DNA from: Candidatus Competibacteraceae bacterium
GTDB taxonomy: Bacteria > Pseudomonadota > Gammaproteobacteria > Competibacterales > Competibacteraceae
Assembly: GCA_016712625.1 (NCBI GenBank)
Contig: JADJQQ010000001.1
Location: forward strand, 1,240,001-1,304,000
Reading direction: 5' to 3'
Length of the DNA stretch: 64,000 nt
The notes beneath the pieces were generated by a model. That model did not search any database. It was not told where the DNA came from and saw only the letters and a list, made by a program, of their open reading frames with translations. Shown here piece by piece: positions 1 through 7,837 of this stretch (position 1 is the stretch's first letter; each line of letters opens with the position of its first letter). The translations under genes were made by a program, and so were the position numbers.

Positions 1-84
1 GAACTGAAGGGATTATCGCGGCTAGGCTCTGGCCTGGAGAACCAACTCAAAACCTCCATTCTCGGTTATCAACCGCTGCGTTAA
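1..84 (+). CDS. lptD: LptD C-terminal end (partial)
   Basis: The first 27 codons up to the TAA read as the tail of an outer-membrane LPS-assembly beta-barrel, ending in SILGYQPLR. E. coli LptD ends in a similar NILPYQNTL. LptD inserts lipopolysaccharide into the outer leaflet of the outer membrane. The stop lies 15 bp before surA, and lptD-surA is the classic gammaproteobacterial order, which supports this call for so short a fragment. The 5' part is outside the window. Confidence 0.8.
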   Translation, partial: ELKGLSRLGSGLENQLKTSILGYQPLR

Positions 85-99
85 GCGCACCTACTGCCG

Positions 100-1566
100 A
101 TGAGTTGCATGAACAAACTGCTCCTTTCCTTGATGTTATGCTTATTTTGGTCCGCCGCGGCCCTGCCTGTCCACGCACAACTGGTGTTTGGTCCCGGCCC
201 TGAAGGTCCCGGTAATGCACTGGACGCCATCGTGGCGGTCGTCGATGATGATGTTATTACCCGCCGGGAACTGGATGAAGGGATGGTCATCATCGAACGC
301 CAGCTGCGGCAACGAAAAGTAGCGGTTCCACCGCGGCCGCGACTCGAAAACCAGGTGCTGGAGCGGCTGATTCTAACGCGCTTGCAAGCTCGCGCCGCCG
401 AGCGCAATGGCATCACCGTGGACGATGCCTCGCTCAATGCCGCGATCGATACTTTGGCCCAGCGCAACAATATGAGCCTGAGTCAGCTGCGTCAGACCGT
501 TGAAAAGGATGGGGCGAGCTTCGCCAAATTCCGCGATGACGTCCGTCGGGAAATGATGGGCGCGCGGCTACGGCAGAAACTGATCGATAGCCAGCTCCAC
601 GTCTCCGAGCAGGATGTCGAAAGCCTGCAATCGCAACTGGTAGCGAGTCAAGGCGGTTCCGGCCCAAGCTCTCAAGAAAGCGAGAGTCAAGGCGGGAGCG
701 GCGTGCGCCAATATCATCTCGCGCAAATTCTGGTGACCTTACCGGAAGGTCCTTCCCCGCAGCAAATCGAAACAGCGCGGCGCAAGGCGGGCGACTTATT
801 GGCGCAATTGCGTAAAGGAGCGGATTTCCAGCAATTGGCCGTCAGCGAATCGACCGGTCAACAAGCCCTGGAAGGGGGTGATCTGGGTTGGCGGAGCGCC
901 GAGCAGTTGCCGACTTTATTCGCGGATGTCGTGCCCAAGCTGCGCGCCGGTCAAGTCAGCGAAGTGATCCGCAGTCCCAGTGGCTTTCATATCGTCAAAT
1001 TATTAGAAGTTAAAGGTGGAGGCGCGGCCTCCTCCGGCGCTCGACCAGCGGCGGTGACTGACAAACCAGAGCTGATGACCGAAACCCATGCCCGTCACAT
1101 TCTGCTCAAAGCGACGGATCAGTTACCCGATGAACAAGTGCAACAACGCTTGACGCAAGTGCGCCAGCGCCTTCAGAACGGAGAGGATTTTGCCGCCTTG
1201 GCCAAGGAAAATTCCGACGATAAGGGATCCGCGGCCCGCGGCGGCGATTTGGGTTGGGTGGCTCCCGGTATGCTGGTTCCTCAATTCGAACAAGCGATGA
1301 ATGCGTTGCAACCGAATCAGATCAGTCCGCCATTCAAAACGCAATTCGGCTGGCACATTGTTCAGGTGCTCGAACGCCGCCAAGGTCGACCTTCGCCAGA
1401 GATGGAGCGTGGCCGGGCCCGGGAAGCGCTGTTGCGGCGGCGCTCCGATGAGGAGTGGGAGTTATTGTTGCGCCGGTTACGCAACGAAGCGTATGTGGAA
1501 ATACGGCTGCCATCAGCGACCGCGACTCCGCTAACGCCAGCGGAAACGCCCTCTCCAGGGCAATAG
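100..1566 (+). CDS. surA: Periplasmic peptidyl-prolyl isomerase / OMP chaperone SurA
   Basis: The 488-residue protein has an N-terminal signal peptide (MNKLLLSLMLCLFWSAAA, cleavage after VHA), a SurA N-terminal chaperone domain (about residues 38-190), and two parvulin PpiC domains at roughly 204-303 and 328-428. Both parvulin domains carry the GGDLGW signature. SurA escorts unfolded outer-membrane proteins, LptD among them, across the periplasm, which fits its place directly after lptD. A second ATG at 109 (MNKLLL) gives a more typical signal peptide and may be the true start. A Ser/Gln/Gly-rich linker of about 25 residues before the first parvulin domain is slightly long for the family. Unlike E. 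coli, no pdxA follows. Confidence 0.95.
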   Translation: MSCMNKLLLSLMLCLFWSAAALPVHAQLVFGPGPEGPGNALDAIVAVVDDDVITRRELDEGMVIIERQLRQRKVAVPPRPRLENQVLERLILTRLQARAAERNGITVDDASLNAAIDTLAQRNNMSLSQLRQTVEKDGASFAKFRDDVRREMMGARLRQKLIDSQLHVSEQDVESLQSQLVASQGGSGPSSQESESQGGSGVRQYHLAQILVTLPEGPSPQQIETARRKAGDLLAQLRKGADFQQLAVSESTGQQALEGGDLGWRSAEQLPTLFADVVPKLRAGQVSEVIRSPSGFHIVKLLEVKGGGAASSGARPAAVTDKPELMTETHARHILLKATDQLPDEQVQQRLTQVRQRLQNGEDFAALAKENSDDKGSAARGGDLGWVAPGMLVPQFEQAMNALQPNQISPPFKTQFGWHIVQVLERRQGRPSPEMERGRAREALLRRRSDEEWELLLRRLRNEAYVEIRLPSATATPLTPAETPSPGQ

Positions 1567-1585
1567 CCATGCTGTCGGTTAATAC

Positions 1586-2377
1586 GTGAACTTGCCGCAA
1601 CGCCTGCCAATTCCCCGTAAACGCTTCGGCCAGCACTTCTTGCGCGATCCCAGTGTGATCGAGCGCATTGTCGCGGCGATTCGGCCAGTCCCGGGTGATC
1701 GCTTGGTGGAAATTGGTCCTGGGCTGGGGGCGTTGACGCGACCGCTGCTGGCGGTGGCGGGTGAACTCGATGCGATAGAACTGGATCGAGATCTGCTGGA
1801 ACCCTTGCAGGCGTATTGCGCTGGTATGGGGGTACTGCGAGTTCATCAAGCAGATGCGCTGGCCTTCGATTTGGGCGCATTGCGTGGCGCTGGGCCTCGA
1901 TTTCGGGTAGCTGGCAATCTGCCCTACAATATTTCCACTCCGCTGTTGTTCCATTTGTTGGGCCAGATCGAGCATCTGCGCGATCTGCATTTTATGTTGC
2001 AACAGGAAGTGGTGGCGCGGATGGTGGCCGGCCCTGGCGAAGCGGCCTACGGTCGCTTGTCAGTGATGCTGCAATACCGCTGTCAGGCGGAGTCTTTATT
2101 TACGGTCAGCCCGGAATCATTCCGGCCCGCGCCCAAGGTCTGGTCGGCGGTTGTTCGTTTGGTTCCACGTGAAACATTGCCCGTGGTGATCGAGGACGAA
2201 CAGCGTTTCGCCGAAATCGTGCGACAAGCCTTTTCGCAGCGCCGCAAAACCTTGCGTAATTCTCTGCGCGGCCTGCTGGATGCGGTCCAAATCGAAGCGG
2301 CTGGCGTCGATCCCGGCGCTCGCCCGGAAACGCTGGGTCTGGCGGCGTTCGCCGCGCTAAGTCAGTCTTGCACCTAA
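1586..2377 (+). CDS. rsmA: 16S rRNA (adenine1518/1519-N6) dimethyltransferase
   Basis: The enzyme (KsgA/RsmA) dimethylates two adjacent adenines in helix 45 of 16S rRNA, a late checkpoint of 30S assembly. The 263 residues show the family opening KRFGQHFL (12-19), SAM motif I EIGPGLGALT (about 42-51) and catalytic motif IV NLPYNIST (about 110-117). The C-terminal RRKTLRNSLRG helix is also present. Length matches the family (about 270). The start is a GTG 19 bp after surA; no earlier in-frame start fits. E. coli has pdxA between surA and rsmA and apaG-apaH after it. Here pdxA and apaG are absent and apaH lies 43 kb away. Confidence 0.95.
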   Translation: MNLPQRLPIPRKRFGQHFLRDPSVIERIVAAIRPVPGDRLVEIGPGLGALTRPLLAVAGELDAIELDRDLLEPLQAYCAGMGVLRVHQADALAFDLGALRGAGPRFRVAGNLPYNISTPLLFHLLGQIEHLRDLHFMLQQEVVARMVAGPGEAAYGRLSVMLQYRCQAESLFTVSPESFRPAPKVWSAVVRLVPRETLPVVIEDEQRFAEIVRQAFSQRRKTLRNSLRGLLDAVQIEAAGVDPGARPETLGLAAFAALSQSCT

Positions 2378-2395
2378 CATGGGGAGCCGAAATCC

Positions 2396-2791
2396 ATGAA
2401 GCCCAAATTACCTGCTACCGGCGGCAACCTGGATCGCGTTGTTGCCGCCGCCCGACGCAGCCGGGAACAGCGCGAGCAAGATTATCGAGAACAAGCGCTG
2501 AAGCTTTATCCATGGATTTGCGGGCGGTGCGCCCGTGAGTTCAACCGTCTGAACCTGCATGAGCTGACGGTTCACCACCGCGATCACAATCATGACAACA
2601 ACCCGCCCGACGGGAGTAACTGGGAGTTATTGTGTCTCTATTGCCACGACAACGAACATCAGCGACATGAAGAGGCTTTGGCCGGAGGCGGCGCGGATGG
2701 CGCGAGCCTTAAGCAGAACATGGCGACACACAACCCCTTCGCCAATCTGAAAGCATTATTGAACGCCGGCAAAGCAGGCGACGCCAAATAA
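2396..2791 (+). CDS. yajD: YajD-type HNH nuclease family protein
   Basis: A 131-residue protein with an HNH zinc-finger nuclease fold of the YajD type. Two Cys pairs (CGRC at 41-44 and CLYC) frame the LTVHHRDHNHDNNPPDGSNW stretch, which holds the HH and N of the HNH motif. The N-terminal half is charged and helical. The molecular role of YajD is not established; the nuclease label rests on the fold. It starts 18 bp after rsmA with GGGGAG just upstream and is probably co-transcribed. The C-terminal 30 residues look disordered. Confidence 0.85.
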   Translation: MKPKLPATGGNLDRVVAAARRSREQREQDYREQALKLYPWICGRCAREFNRLNLHELTVHHRDHNHDNNPPDGSNWELLCLYCHDNEHQRHEEALAGGGADGASLKQNMATHNPFANLKALLNAGKAGDAK

Positions 2792-2914
2792 GCGGCCATG
2801 GTCGCGGGGCAGATGCGAAACTCAGATCGTGAGCGGCTGCTAATTCCAGTGCCCAACTCAGGTAATCGCGGTTAAGATAGCGCGCTGTATTACTGGCTTC
2901 TCAGGGGATTGCTT

Positions 2915-3238
2915 ATGACGTTTGTCGTTACCGAAAACTGCATCAAGTGCAAGTACACCGACTGTGTCGATGTCTGCCCGGTGGACTGCTTCCGCGAAGG
3001 GCCCAACTTCCTGGTCATCGATCCCGACGAGTGCATCGATTGCACGTTGTGCGAACCTGAATGCCCGGCGCACGCCATCTTTTCCGAGGATGATTTGCCT
3101 GCTGATCAACAGCATTTCCTCGCGCTGAACACCGACTTGTCCAAGCAATGGCCGGTGATCTCCGAGAAAAAGGATGCTCCGCCCGATGCGGAAGCCTGGG
3201 ACGGAAAACCCGATAAAATGCAATATCTCGAACGCTGA
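2915..3238 (+). CDS. fdxA: 7Fe ferredoxin ([3Fe-4S][4Fe-4S])
   Basis: A 107-residue electron carrier of the FdxA type, the usual length. Cysteines sit at 9, 12, 17, 21 and 25 and then at 40, 43, 46 and 50, the spacing of one [3Fe-4S] and one [4Fe-4S] centre. The long C-terminal extension (DAEAWDGKPDKMQYLER) is typical of proteobacterial FdxA. I chose the ATG at 2915 because an AGGGGA ribosome-binding site lies 6 bp upstream; an in-frame TTG at 2909 would overlap that site. The redox partner cannot be inferred from the neighbours. Confidence 0.93.
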   Translation: MTFVVTENCIKCKYTDCVDVCPVDCFREGPNFLVIDPDECIDCTLCEPECPAHAIFSEDDLPADQQHFLALNTDLSKQWPVISEKKDAPPDAEAWDGKPDKMQYLER

Positions 3239-3346
3239 GTATCGCTGTTAACCATCCGGCCTATTGAAAATCCGGCCCGCGCCCTTATTTTCCGAGCATT
3301 ATCGAACCCAGCCGCCATTCGGCGCGACCCCTGCGGAAATTCAACC

Positions 3347-4219
3347 ATGAGCGAATCACCTTACGTTATCGAAGTTAACCAGCACAACTTCACCCAAGTG
3401 GTGGAAAATTCGCAGCATGTGCCGGTACTAATCGATTTTTGGGCCGACTGGTGCCAACCCTGCCAAACGCTGGGCCCGCTGCTAAGCAAGCTGGCCCAGG
3501 AATATCAGGGCGGCGTCCTGGTGGCCAAGGTCAATGCCGATAAAGAGCAGGCGCTGGCGGCGCATTTTCGGGTCCGCAGTTTACCGACAGTGCTGGTGAT
3601 TTGGCAGGGGCAACTGGTGGACCAGTTAGTGGGATTGCAACCGGAATCGGTGTATCGCGAAATTATTGACCGGCTTGGCGGCGGCCCTTTGCAACCGGCG
3701 GGCGATCAGGTCCAAGAACAGGTTGAGGCCCTCTGGCGGCGCGGCCGTCAGAAACAGGCGATTGAGTTGCTGCAAGACGCCTTGCAAGAAGAGCCGGATA
3801 GCATTCCGTTCAAAGTCACGTTAGCGGATAAACTGCTGCAACTGGATCGCAGTGACGAAGCGCGGGATTTGTTGCAAAGCTTGCCGGTGGAGGAGCGTGA
3901 GCGGCAGCCAGCCAGCGGTGTTTTGGCTCGTCTGCAATTCGCCGACTTGGCCCAGGGCGCGCCCGATATCGCCAAATTGGAAGCGCAAGTACGGGCCAAG
4001 CCCGAAGACTGCGCGGCGCGACGCCAATTGGCCGCTCGCTATGTCCTGGCTGGAAATTTCGAGGCGGCGCTGGAGCAGTTCATGGACATTCTGCGGCGCG
4101 ATTCCAAATTTGAAGATGAGGCTGGCCGTAAGGGTTTGATCGCCATCTTCGAAATACTCGATAAGGAAGATCCGCTAGTCATCACTTACCGCCGGCGGTT
4201 GTTCTCGTTGTTGCATTGA
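3347..4219 (+). CDS. cnoX: Thioredoxin-TPR co-chaperone (CnoX/YbbN family)
   Basis: The 290-residue protein joins an N-terminal thioredoxin domain (1-110, DFWADWCQPCQ with Cys36 and Cys39) to a C-terminal TPR region (about 120-290). This is the layout of CnoX (YbbN), which holds damaged cytosolic proteins for refolding by GroEL or DnaK. E. coli CnoX lacks the first active-site cysteine, but here the full CXXC is kept, so thiol-disulfide exchange may be possible. The start ATG is at 3347. The neighbours (fdxA upstream, a helical-repeat protein downstream) do not narrow the role. Confidence 0.9.
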   Translation: MSESPYVIEVNQHNFTQVVENSQHVPVLIDFWADWCQPCQTLGPLLSKLAQEYQGGVLVAKVNADKEQALAAHFRVRSLPTVLVIWQGQLVDQLVGLQPESVYREIIDRLGGGPLQPAGDQVQEQVEALWRRGRQKQAIELLQDALQEEPDSIPFKVTLADKLLQLDRSDEARDLLQSLPVEERERQPASGVLARLQFADLAQGAPDIAKLEAQVRAKPEDCAARRQLAARYVLAGNFEAALEQFMDILRRDSKFEDEAGRKGLIAIFEILDKEDPLVITYRRRLFSLLH

Positions 4220-4259
4220 CCGCGATCTGAATTTACCGCTCAATCGATTGCCGCGGCCT

Positions 4260-5354
4260 ATGAACCCCGACCAGGATGCCCTCGGCCGGTTGCGCGTCGA
4301 GGCCCAGCAAGCCCGCGCTGATGGTCATTTTGCGCAGGCGGCCCGGTTCGAACGCCAAGTGGTGGCATTGGCCAGCGCCTCAGGGTTGGTCGGAGAGCGG
4401 ACGCGAGCGCTGTTGTGGGAAGGTTATAGCCTACGGCAAGCCGGTGAGGACGATTTGGCGCTGACGGCGTTGTTGCAAGCGGCGAACGAACGCGCCGCAA
4501 CCGCCGATCCGGCCGATGTGTTCAGCGCGCTGGTCGCTATCATTCACATCAGTTTGGATCGTAAAACGGCTGCTTTCTGTCGTACCTTACTTGAACAGGG
4601 GCGGCGTTATCTGGCTGAGATCGGCCAGCCATGGACAGCTTTGCTGGATTATTTGGAAGGTGAATTAGCCTACCGTCGAGGCGATTTTCGAACAGCCTGG
4701 GATTGGCATTGCCGTGCTTGGGCGGATTGGCGCGATCAATATCCCCGACTAACCGCCGCCACCCATCTCTGGGCGCTGTGTCGCACTGCATTTCGCCGCC
4801 ATGATTTGGCAACGCTGGAACAGTTAGTGGAGCAGCTGACCGTCTTGCGTCCATCACAGCGCCTGGAACGGCCATTAGCCCAACGCGCCCAACTGTTGCA
4901 ATGGCGAGCACGCCGTGCCGCCGCTGGCTCCTGCCCTACCCCATCATCGCATTTCAAGCCGGCTGAGACGGCTCAAGCGTTGTTGGTGCAAACCGCTGAG
5001 CGCTTTGGCCGCGATATCGGTACTCGCCATGAAGCGCTGCGGGTGTTGGCCTTGCTGGGGTGCTGGGCGGAAGTGGAGGCCGCGCTATCTCGGTTTCCGC
5101 TCAAGGGAGATGATTTCGAGTCTGCCTTGTTGTTGGGAGATTTGGCGGTGAGTCGAGCGCGGCTGGCGCAAGGGCTACCGACGCTAGATGAGGATTGGAA
5201 CGAGGCGCTTGCTGGAGTGAGTCCATTTTCGCCTGATCGCGAAGCGTGTTATCAAGCAGTAAAAGAGATTGCCGAACAACAAGATGCTCGATTCGATACC
5301 CAATGGTACTCGCATGCCGTCGAGTGGCGCTGCTTATCGCATGCTGAGGTTTGA
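4260..5354 (+). CDS. Uncharacterised helical-repeat (TPR-like) protein
   Basis: I do not recognise this protein of about 364 residues. It is Ala/Leu/Arg-rich and predicted almost wholly helical, with TPR-like pairs such as RALLWEGYSLRQAGEDDLALTAL near the N-terminus and GELAYRRGDFRTAWDWHCRAW in the middle. No signal peptide or membrane segment is seen, so it is probably cytosolic. It begins about 40 bp after the cnoX stop and could be in the same transcript. The ATG at 4260 is preferred over an in-frame TTG at 4248, but neither has a clear ribosome-binding site. The sequence around residues 220-235 (SCPTPSSHF) is a non-helical break. Confidence 0.7.
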   Translation: MNPDQDALGRLRVEAQQARADGHFAQAARFERQVVALASASGLVGERTRALLWEGYSLRQAGEDDLALTALLQAANERAATADPADVFSALVAIIHISLDRKTAAFCRTLLEQGRRYLAEIGQPWTALLDYLEGELAYRRGDFRTAWDWHCRAWADWRDQYPRLTAATHLWALCRTAFRRHDLATLEQLVEQLTVLRPSQRLERPLAQRAQLLQWRARRAAAGSCPTPSSHFKPAETAQALLVQTAERFGRDIGTRHEALRVLALLGCWAEVEAALSRFPLKGDDFESALLLGDLAVSRARLAQGLPTLDEDWNEALAGVSPFSPDREACYQAVKEIAEQQDARFDTQWYSHAVEWRCLSHAEV

Positions 5355-5429
5355 TCGGCTCAAGCGTGGCGCGGGTATTTTTGAGCTTGCGGGGCGATCC
5401 GGTTTACAGGCCGAATCGCCGCCTCTTAC

Positions 5430-7733
5430 TCAGTAAGTCAGGCCGAATCCGAACGGATACAAGGTATCTTGTTCAAGATAGCCGGGCATGTCGGGTTGAT
5501 TATCGATAACGGCTTGCAGGTTATTGGCTAAAGCAAAGGGCATCTTGCCTTGGGGCTCGAACTTGCCGCTCAACACATCCAGCAGCGCGGTATCGCTCAC
5601 GCCAAAACCGGCCACGATAGCGCCCGCCTCCTGCAGACCGCTGGCGTCATCCAACACGAACGGATGGCGGAAATAAATGTGGAGAACAGTATTTTTGGGC
5701 CCTACTTCATTCATGATTGCCTGAATTTCAGCCAAGGATGGTTTGATCGCCCACGACTGTGAAGCCGCCATCGTCGTGAACGACAGGTTGTTGGCTTCCC
5801 ACGGAAATACGCCGCCGAATATCAAGCCATTATCCAGGCAAGTTTTGACCGGATCGGCGTACTGATCGGTCGCCACGCAGCGATCTTCAGCGCCATAAGG
5901 TTTGTCGTAGGGTTGGCCAGCTTTGATCGGTTTGAGATGGTCGGGGTTGAGGCCAGTCGTTAGATCGTCGCTCTGATACGTACCGGCGACAGTTCGGTTG
6001 ACCAGAGCCGTAACCGAAATCAGCGCATAGTCGTGACCGGACGCCACCGGTCTGGCGCCATTGACCAGGACATTGCCGTCGGTGACGGTATAGCCGTACT
6101 TCTCGACGTTTGCCTTGGTGAAGTCCCCCATGATGTAGACTTTGGCTCCCGCTTTCAGCGGTAATGTGTTGACGCCCGCGGTCAGCTCCTGGTTCTGTAA
6201 CAACACGACCGACTTGCGCTGAATATCCAATGCGGTGGCGCGGTTGGCATCGCTGCCGATAATGCCCGTGGCCTTGGTCTCATCGACGTAGGGATTTTCA
6301 AACAATCCTAACTGGAATTGTTCCTTCAGCAGGCGTTTTGCCGCTTCGTTGACCCGCGCTTCGGTCACCAGGCCGGTAGTCACCAGATCGATGAGGGTTT
6401 GATTGACATCAAAGCCGGATAGCGTTTCCGTGCCGCCGTTGATCGCCGTAGCGACCCGCTCTGGTACCGTCTTGTTTTCCAGGCCCCAGGCCCGGTCGTT
6501 GATGATGCCCGTATCGGAATTCACATAACCCTGGAACCCCAGCTGATCGCGCAACAGACTGGTGACGATCTGTTTCGAAAACGCGAAACCGACCGGATCG
6601 AATTGGACATCCTCGTAGGTCACGTTAACCGGTGCGCCGTAATATGGCATGATCGATGATACGCCGGCGTCGATCGCGGCTTTGAAGGGTTTGAGGTGAT
6701 AGCCGAAGTTGCCGCCCGGATACACCTGCTCCTTGCCGTGGGAGTAATGGGGGTCGAAGCCCAGCTCTTGCGGGCCGCCGCCAGGAAAATGTTTCATGGT
6801 GAGCGCCACCGCCGTATCTTTGGTGACCGAGGTGCCATCCTGGATTGTGCCGCCCTGCAAGTTCTCCACCAAGGTCTTCATGATATCGGCGTTGAGATCG
6901 GCGTCTTCGGTAAAGGTTTCGTGCACCCGATACCAGCGCGGTTCGGTCGATAGATCCGCCATATAGCCGTACATGGCGCGCAGTCCGATAGCCTTCCATT
7001 CCGCGCCCATGACTTTGGTGAAATTCTTGATCGGCGACATGTCGCCCGCGCCCAAGGCAGCGGCCGCAAGACCGGCTTCCTTGGGGAACGCGGTGAAAGC
7101 CCCGGCCGCTTCGTTGATGCCGGCGCGGGCGTCCGGATCAATGTGATTACGAGCGTTGGATTTGAACAGCGCCGGAATACCCAGGCGCGTGGCTTCATTC
7201 AATTCCTGAATCTCGTTGGTCCAAGTGGCCATTTGCAACGGTGTTACCGGCTGACCGGCAAAGCCTGGATTGGTCGCTTTAACTGGATTGGGCGTCACTA
7301 AATTGCGCAAGATAAAACGGTGCATCTTTTGGTTGTTGATGTAATTGAAAGCAGGCTCTTCGACCACCCCGCCAAAACCGGCGTTCAAGGTCTGGATCAT
7401 CATCAGACCGGTTTTCTCTTCTAGGGTCATCTGGGATACCAGATCATCGGTGCGCTGGTCGACAGACAAGCGCCAATCCTCGTAGCGATCCAGCTTACCG
7501 TTATTGTTAGAATCCTTGAATTTCATACCATCAACAGTCAAAACTTTTTTGGCGCGTGCGCTGATATTGGGCTGATTAACCGGTGGCTTGGAACCGCCAT
7601 CATTATCGTTATCGTCATTGTCGCAAGCGGCAACGCCTAACGTGAGAGCGAGCGCCACGGCTAGGGCCACCTCCTTTTTAAAGGCTGGCGCGGTTGTGCT
7701 GGTTACGGCAATGAGCGGAGATTGTTTTTTCAT
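5430..7733 (-). CDS. Glycoside hydrolase family 3 lipoprotein (beta-glucosidase-like)
   Basis: A 767-residue exported GH3 enzyme that probably removes terminal beta-linked sugars from oligosaccharides. The N-terminus is a lipoprotein signal with lipobox VAAC at Cys37. The following Asp-Asn would keep it at the inner membrane under E. coli Lol rules. Residues 74-86 (DSNNNGKLDRYED) form an EF-hand-like calcium loop. The GH3 barrel follows, with KHFPGGG and the nucleophile region YVNSDTGIIND (Asp about 407). A second alpha/beta domain follows, then a C-terminal DTLYPFGFGLTY typical of the family. It is the last gene of the minus-strand sugar-acid run, 104 bp after pta, with AAGGAT before the ATG. 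The exact substrate is unknown. Confidence 0.9.
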   Translation of the reverse strand: MKKQSPLIAVTSTTAPAFKKEVALAVALALTLGVAACDNDDNDNDGGSKPPVNQPNISARAKKVLTVDGMKFKDSNNNGKLDRYEDWRLSVDQRTDDLVSQMTLEEKTGLMMIQTLNAGFGGVVEEPAFNYINNQKMHRFILRNLVTPNPVKATNPGFAGQPVTPLQMATWTNEIQELNEATRLGIPALFKSNARNHIDPDARAGINEAAGAFTAFPKEAGLAAAALGAGDMSPIKNFTKVMGAEWKAIGLRAMYGYMADLSTEPRWYRVHETFTEDADLNADIMKTLVENLQGGTIQDGTSVTKDTAVALTMKHFPGGGPQELGFDPHYSHGKEQVYPGGNFGYHLKPFKAAIDAGVSSIMPYYGAPVNVTYEDVQFDPVGFAFSKQIVTSLLRDQLGFQGYVNSDTGIINDRAWGLENKTVPERVATAINGGTETLSGFDVNQTLIDLVTTGLVTEARVNEAAKRLLKEQFQLGLFENPYVDETKATGIIGSDANRATALDIQRKSVVLLQNQELTAGVNTLPLKAGAKVYIMGDFTKANVEKYGYTVTDGNVLVNGARPVASGHDYALISVTALVNRTVAGTYQSDDLTTGLNPDHLKPIKAGQPYDKPYGAEDRCVATDQYADPVKTCLDNGLIFGGVFPWEANNLSFTTMAASQSWAIKPSLAEIQAIMNEVGPKNTVLHIYFRHPFVLDDASGLQEAGAIVAGFGVSDTALLDVLSGKFEPQGKMPFALANNLQAVIDNQPDMPGYLEQDTLYPFGFGLTY

Positions 7734-7837
7734 CAGCTTATCCTTTTATCGGTTTAGGGATAATGCGGTCCGCATCGAGCAATGGCCGCACTAATTTGTC
7801 ATGAACCAGATGGGGTTATACTCGCTATCGTTACCAC

